A DNA stretch of 15,215 bases from Atribacterota bacterium (GTDB lineage: Bacteria; Atribacterota; Phoenicimicrobiia; Phoenicimicrobiales; Stramentimicrobiaceae). Where the stretch lies: positions 1 to 15,215 of the forward strand of contig JAQVGY010000013.1 of NCBI GenBank assembly GCA_028696495.1, given 5' to 3'. Positions 13,804-15,215 of the stretch are shown here, piece by piece. Below the pieces are notes generated by a model. The model had not been told where the DNA came from. It saw nothing but the letters and a program-made list of their open reading frames with translations, and searched no databases. Position 1 is the first letter of the stretch. Every line of letters starts with the position of its first letter. Both the position numbers and the translations under genes were made by a program.

Positions 13804-15215
13804 TTAGATAATCTGGTAATTACCTGACTTTCTATCCTTTAATTCACCTATCTTATTCTTATTCCAATTTTGTATCTTGCTATAGTAACCCACAATCCTG
13901 GTAATACCATAGACATCATTACTTTGACAATTACTGCAAAAATCCTGTAATCCTCTGCTCACCTTGCGGCAGCGATTGCAAACCGTAAACTCCGGTGAAA
14001 TGGTAATCTGTGCGGCTTGAGTATTTCTCCATACTTTTGATATCAGATTATAGATACTCTCAGCAGGAGGCTTCTTTTCACCTATAAAGGCATGAATAAT
14101 GGCACCACTCTTAATTATAGGATGAAATTTGCTCTGTTTTACAATCCTGTTAATCAGGTCAATATCAGCAGAAGCAGCAAAATGAATACTGTTGGTATAA
14201 TAACAATCATCATCTGTAACACTACCTTTTATAACCTTTTCACTTTCTGGATACTCCCTTAAGTCGATTTTGGCTAATCTACCGGCAGCACTTTCGGCTG
14301 GTGATTCTTCTAATGATAATACCATACCAGTTTTTTTACTATATTCTTTACATTTCAAGTGTAAGAAAGAAACAGTCTTTAAACCCCATAAATAGGTATT
14401 ATCATTCTCATGGAGTTGAGAATTTATTAAATAATGGATTGCCTCATTCAATCCGATTAACCCTACCAGGTAGGTACCTTTTTCCAGTTCAACGTAAGGT
14501 CTTCCATCAGGACTTATCTTGCCTATCTGCCATAGAGGCCCCTCCGGTGAGCTCATCAATTTTTGCAGAAATAATTTTTTTTCCTTATGTGCCTGAACTA
14601 CTAATTGAAGGGCAGATTCAATCTCTTCAAAAAACCGATTGAACTTCTCCTCATCACTCAACAATCTCCCTTTTTCTGCACCTTTTACAGAGCGGTAAGC
14701 ACATTGCGGGAGATTAATAGTCACATTCTGAATTCCGGAAAATCTTAGTTTTTCAGGAAATTTAATCATATCCATGTCGGTTATCTCATTTTTTAAGCGA
14801 CAGCAGGCGGAAAGTGATACTCCATCTCGGTCAAATATAAAATAGGGTGTGCCATTTTCTGAGGCAATATGACAGGCATACTTAAGCAGCTCAATCTCTT
14901 CAGGTTCTTGAAAAGAGGTATCATCAATATGCAGGTCCATTTTGGGGAAAGCAAAAACCTTTCCATTAGAATCACCTGCTTCCCAGACCTCCATCAAGGC
15001 TTTTAAGAACTGTTGTGATTCGCCTTTATAATCTTGATAGGTCTTTCCGGTATATTTACCACCCGGTCCAATAGCAGGGACCTCTTTTAGATGTTCCGGT
15101 ATTCCCAGATGAACATTGAAATCCAAGAATAAACTTTGTCCCCCTCTTGAAAAGGCATTCTGTGAGCCGCTAAAAATAAGGTATTGCGCCTCCTGTTTCA
15201 TCTCCTCATAAGACA
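13804..15215 (-). CDS. nrdD: Anaerobic (class III) ribonucleoside-triphosphate reductase, 5' end cut by window edge
   Basis: Makes deoxynucleotides by glycyl-radical chemistry; oxygen-sensitive. The frame is open to the right edge, so the N-terminal part (ATP cone and first part of the barrel) is outside; about 470 residues are visible. Numbering from Met at 15201: GGQSLFLDFN (20-29), PAIGPGGKYTGKTYQDY (42-58), the cysteine pair SACCRL (131-136) and INLPQCAYR (162-170). The C-terminal zinc site has Cys408, 411, 422 and 425, followed by the glycyl-radical segment RIVGYY (radical Gly438) and WNKNKIGELKDR. All class III landmarks expected in this part are present, so the gene looks functional. 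First visible gene of the nrdD-redoxin-nrdG operon. Confidence 0.95.
   Translation of the reverse strand, partial: SYEEMKQEAQYLIFSGSQNAFSRGGQSLFLDFNVHLGIPEHLKEVPAIGPGGKYTGKTYQDYKGESQQFLKALMEVWEAGDSNGKVFAFPKMDLHIDDTSFQEPEEIELLKYACHIASENGTPYFIFDRDGVSLSACCRLKNEITDMDMIKFPEKLRFSGIQNVTINLPQCAYRSVKGAEKGRLLSDEEKFNRFFEEIESALQLVVQAHKEKKLFLQKLMSSPEGPLWQIGKISPDGRPYVELEKGTYLVGLIGLNEAIHYLINSQLHENDNTYLWGLKTVSFLHLKCKEYSKKTGMVLSLEESPAESAAGRLAKIDLREYPESEKVIKGSVTDDDCYYTNSIHFAASADIDLINRIVKQSKFHPIIKSGAIIHAFIGEKKPPAESIYNLISKVWRNTQAAQITISPEFTVCNRCRKVSRGLQDFCSNCQSNDVYGITRIVGYYSKIQNWNKNKIGELKDRKSGNYQII

Noticed and set aside
1..15215. CRISPR arrays, insertion sequences, tRNA or rRNA genes
   Set aside because: I saw no regularly spaced repeats, transposase-like frames, cloverleaf sequences or rRNA segments in this window.

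Overview
The window is an AT-rich bacterial segment in which every gene I can support lies on the minus strand, so transcription runs from high to low coordinates. An oxygen-sensitive class III ribonucleotide reductase and several iron-sulphur proteins point to an anaerobe. The block yggT-divIVA-ileS, with a T-box in front of ileS, is a Firmicutes-like arrangement. However, the secreted solute-binding protein has a plain signal peptide with no lipobox, which suits a cell with an outer membrane and periplasm. A diderm Firmicute or a deep-branching anaerobic phylum such as Atribacterota would fit; the sequence alone does not settle this.

Layout in transcription order: (1) 15215-12801, the end of an anaerobic deoxynucleotide-synthesis operon: nrdD (5' part off the right edge), a small CPNC redoxin, and the radical-SAM activase nrdG. 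(2) 12800-12401, an intergenic/leader region with a good promoter and, between promoter and next gene, a very strong symmetric hairpin terminator. (3) 12400-9100, five tightly packed, partly overlapping genes: a 2Fe-2S protein, an NAD/FAD flavoprotein, a double 4Fe-4S protein, a BFD-type 2Fe-2S protein and a DAO-family FAD dehydrogenase. Together they look like a split-up relative of the HcnABC / hydroxyproline-, proline- or sarcosine-dehydrogenase complexes. (4) 8939-4270, a complete branched-chain-amino-acid-type ABC transporter (binding protein, LivH, LivM, LivG, LivF), closed by a long hairpin at 4221-4163. (5) 3879-1, yggT, divIVA and ileS (3' end off the left edge), with a T-box between divIVA and ileS.

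The functional core is groups 3 and 4. The transporter probably imports an amino or imino acid, and the flavoprotein complex probably oxidises it, sending electrons through FAD and several Fe-S clusters to NAD, ferredoxin or a quinone. The substrate cannot be read from the sequence. The most unusual regulatory element is the ileS T-box: its Stem I is reduced to little more than the specifier loop (codon ATC, Ile), yet it is followed by a clear antiterminator/terminator switch.
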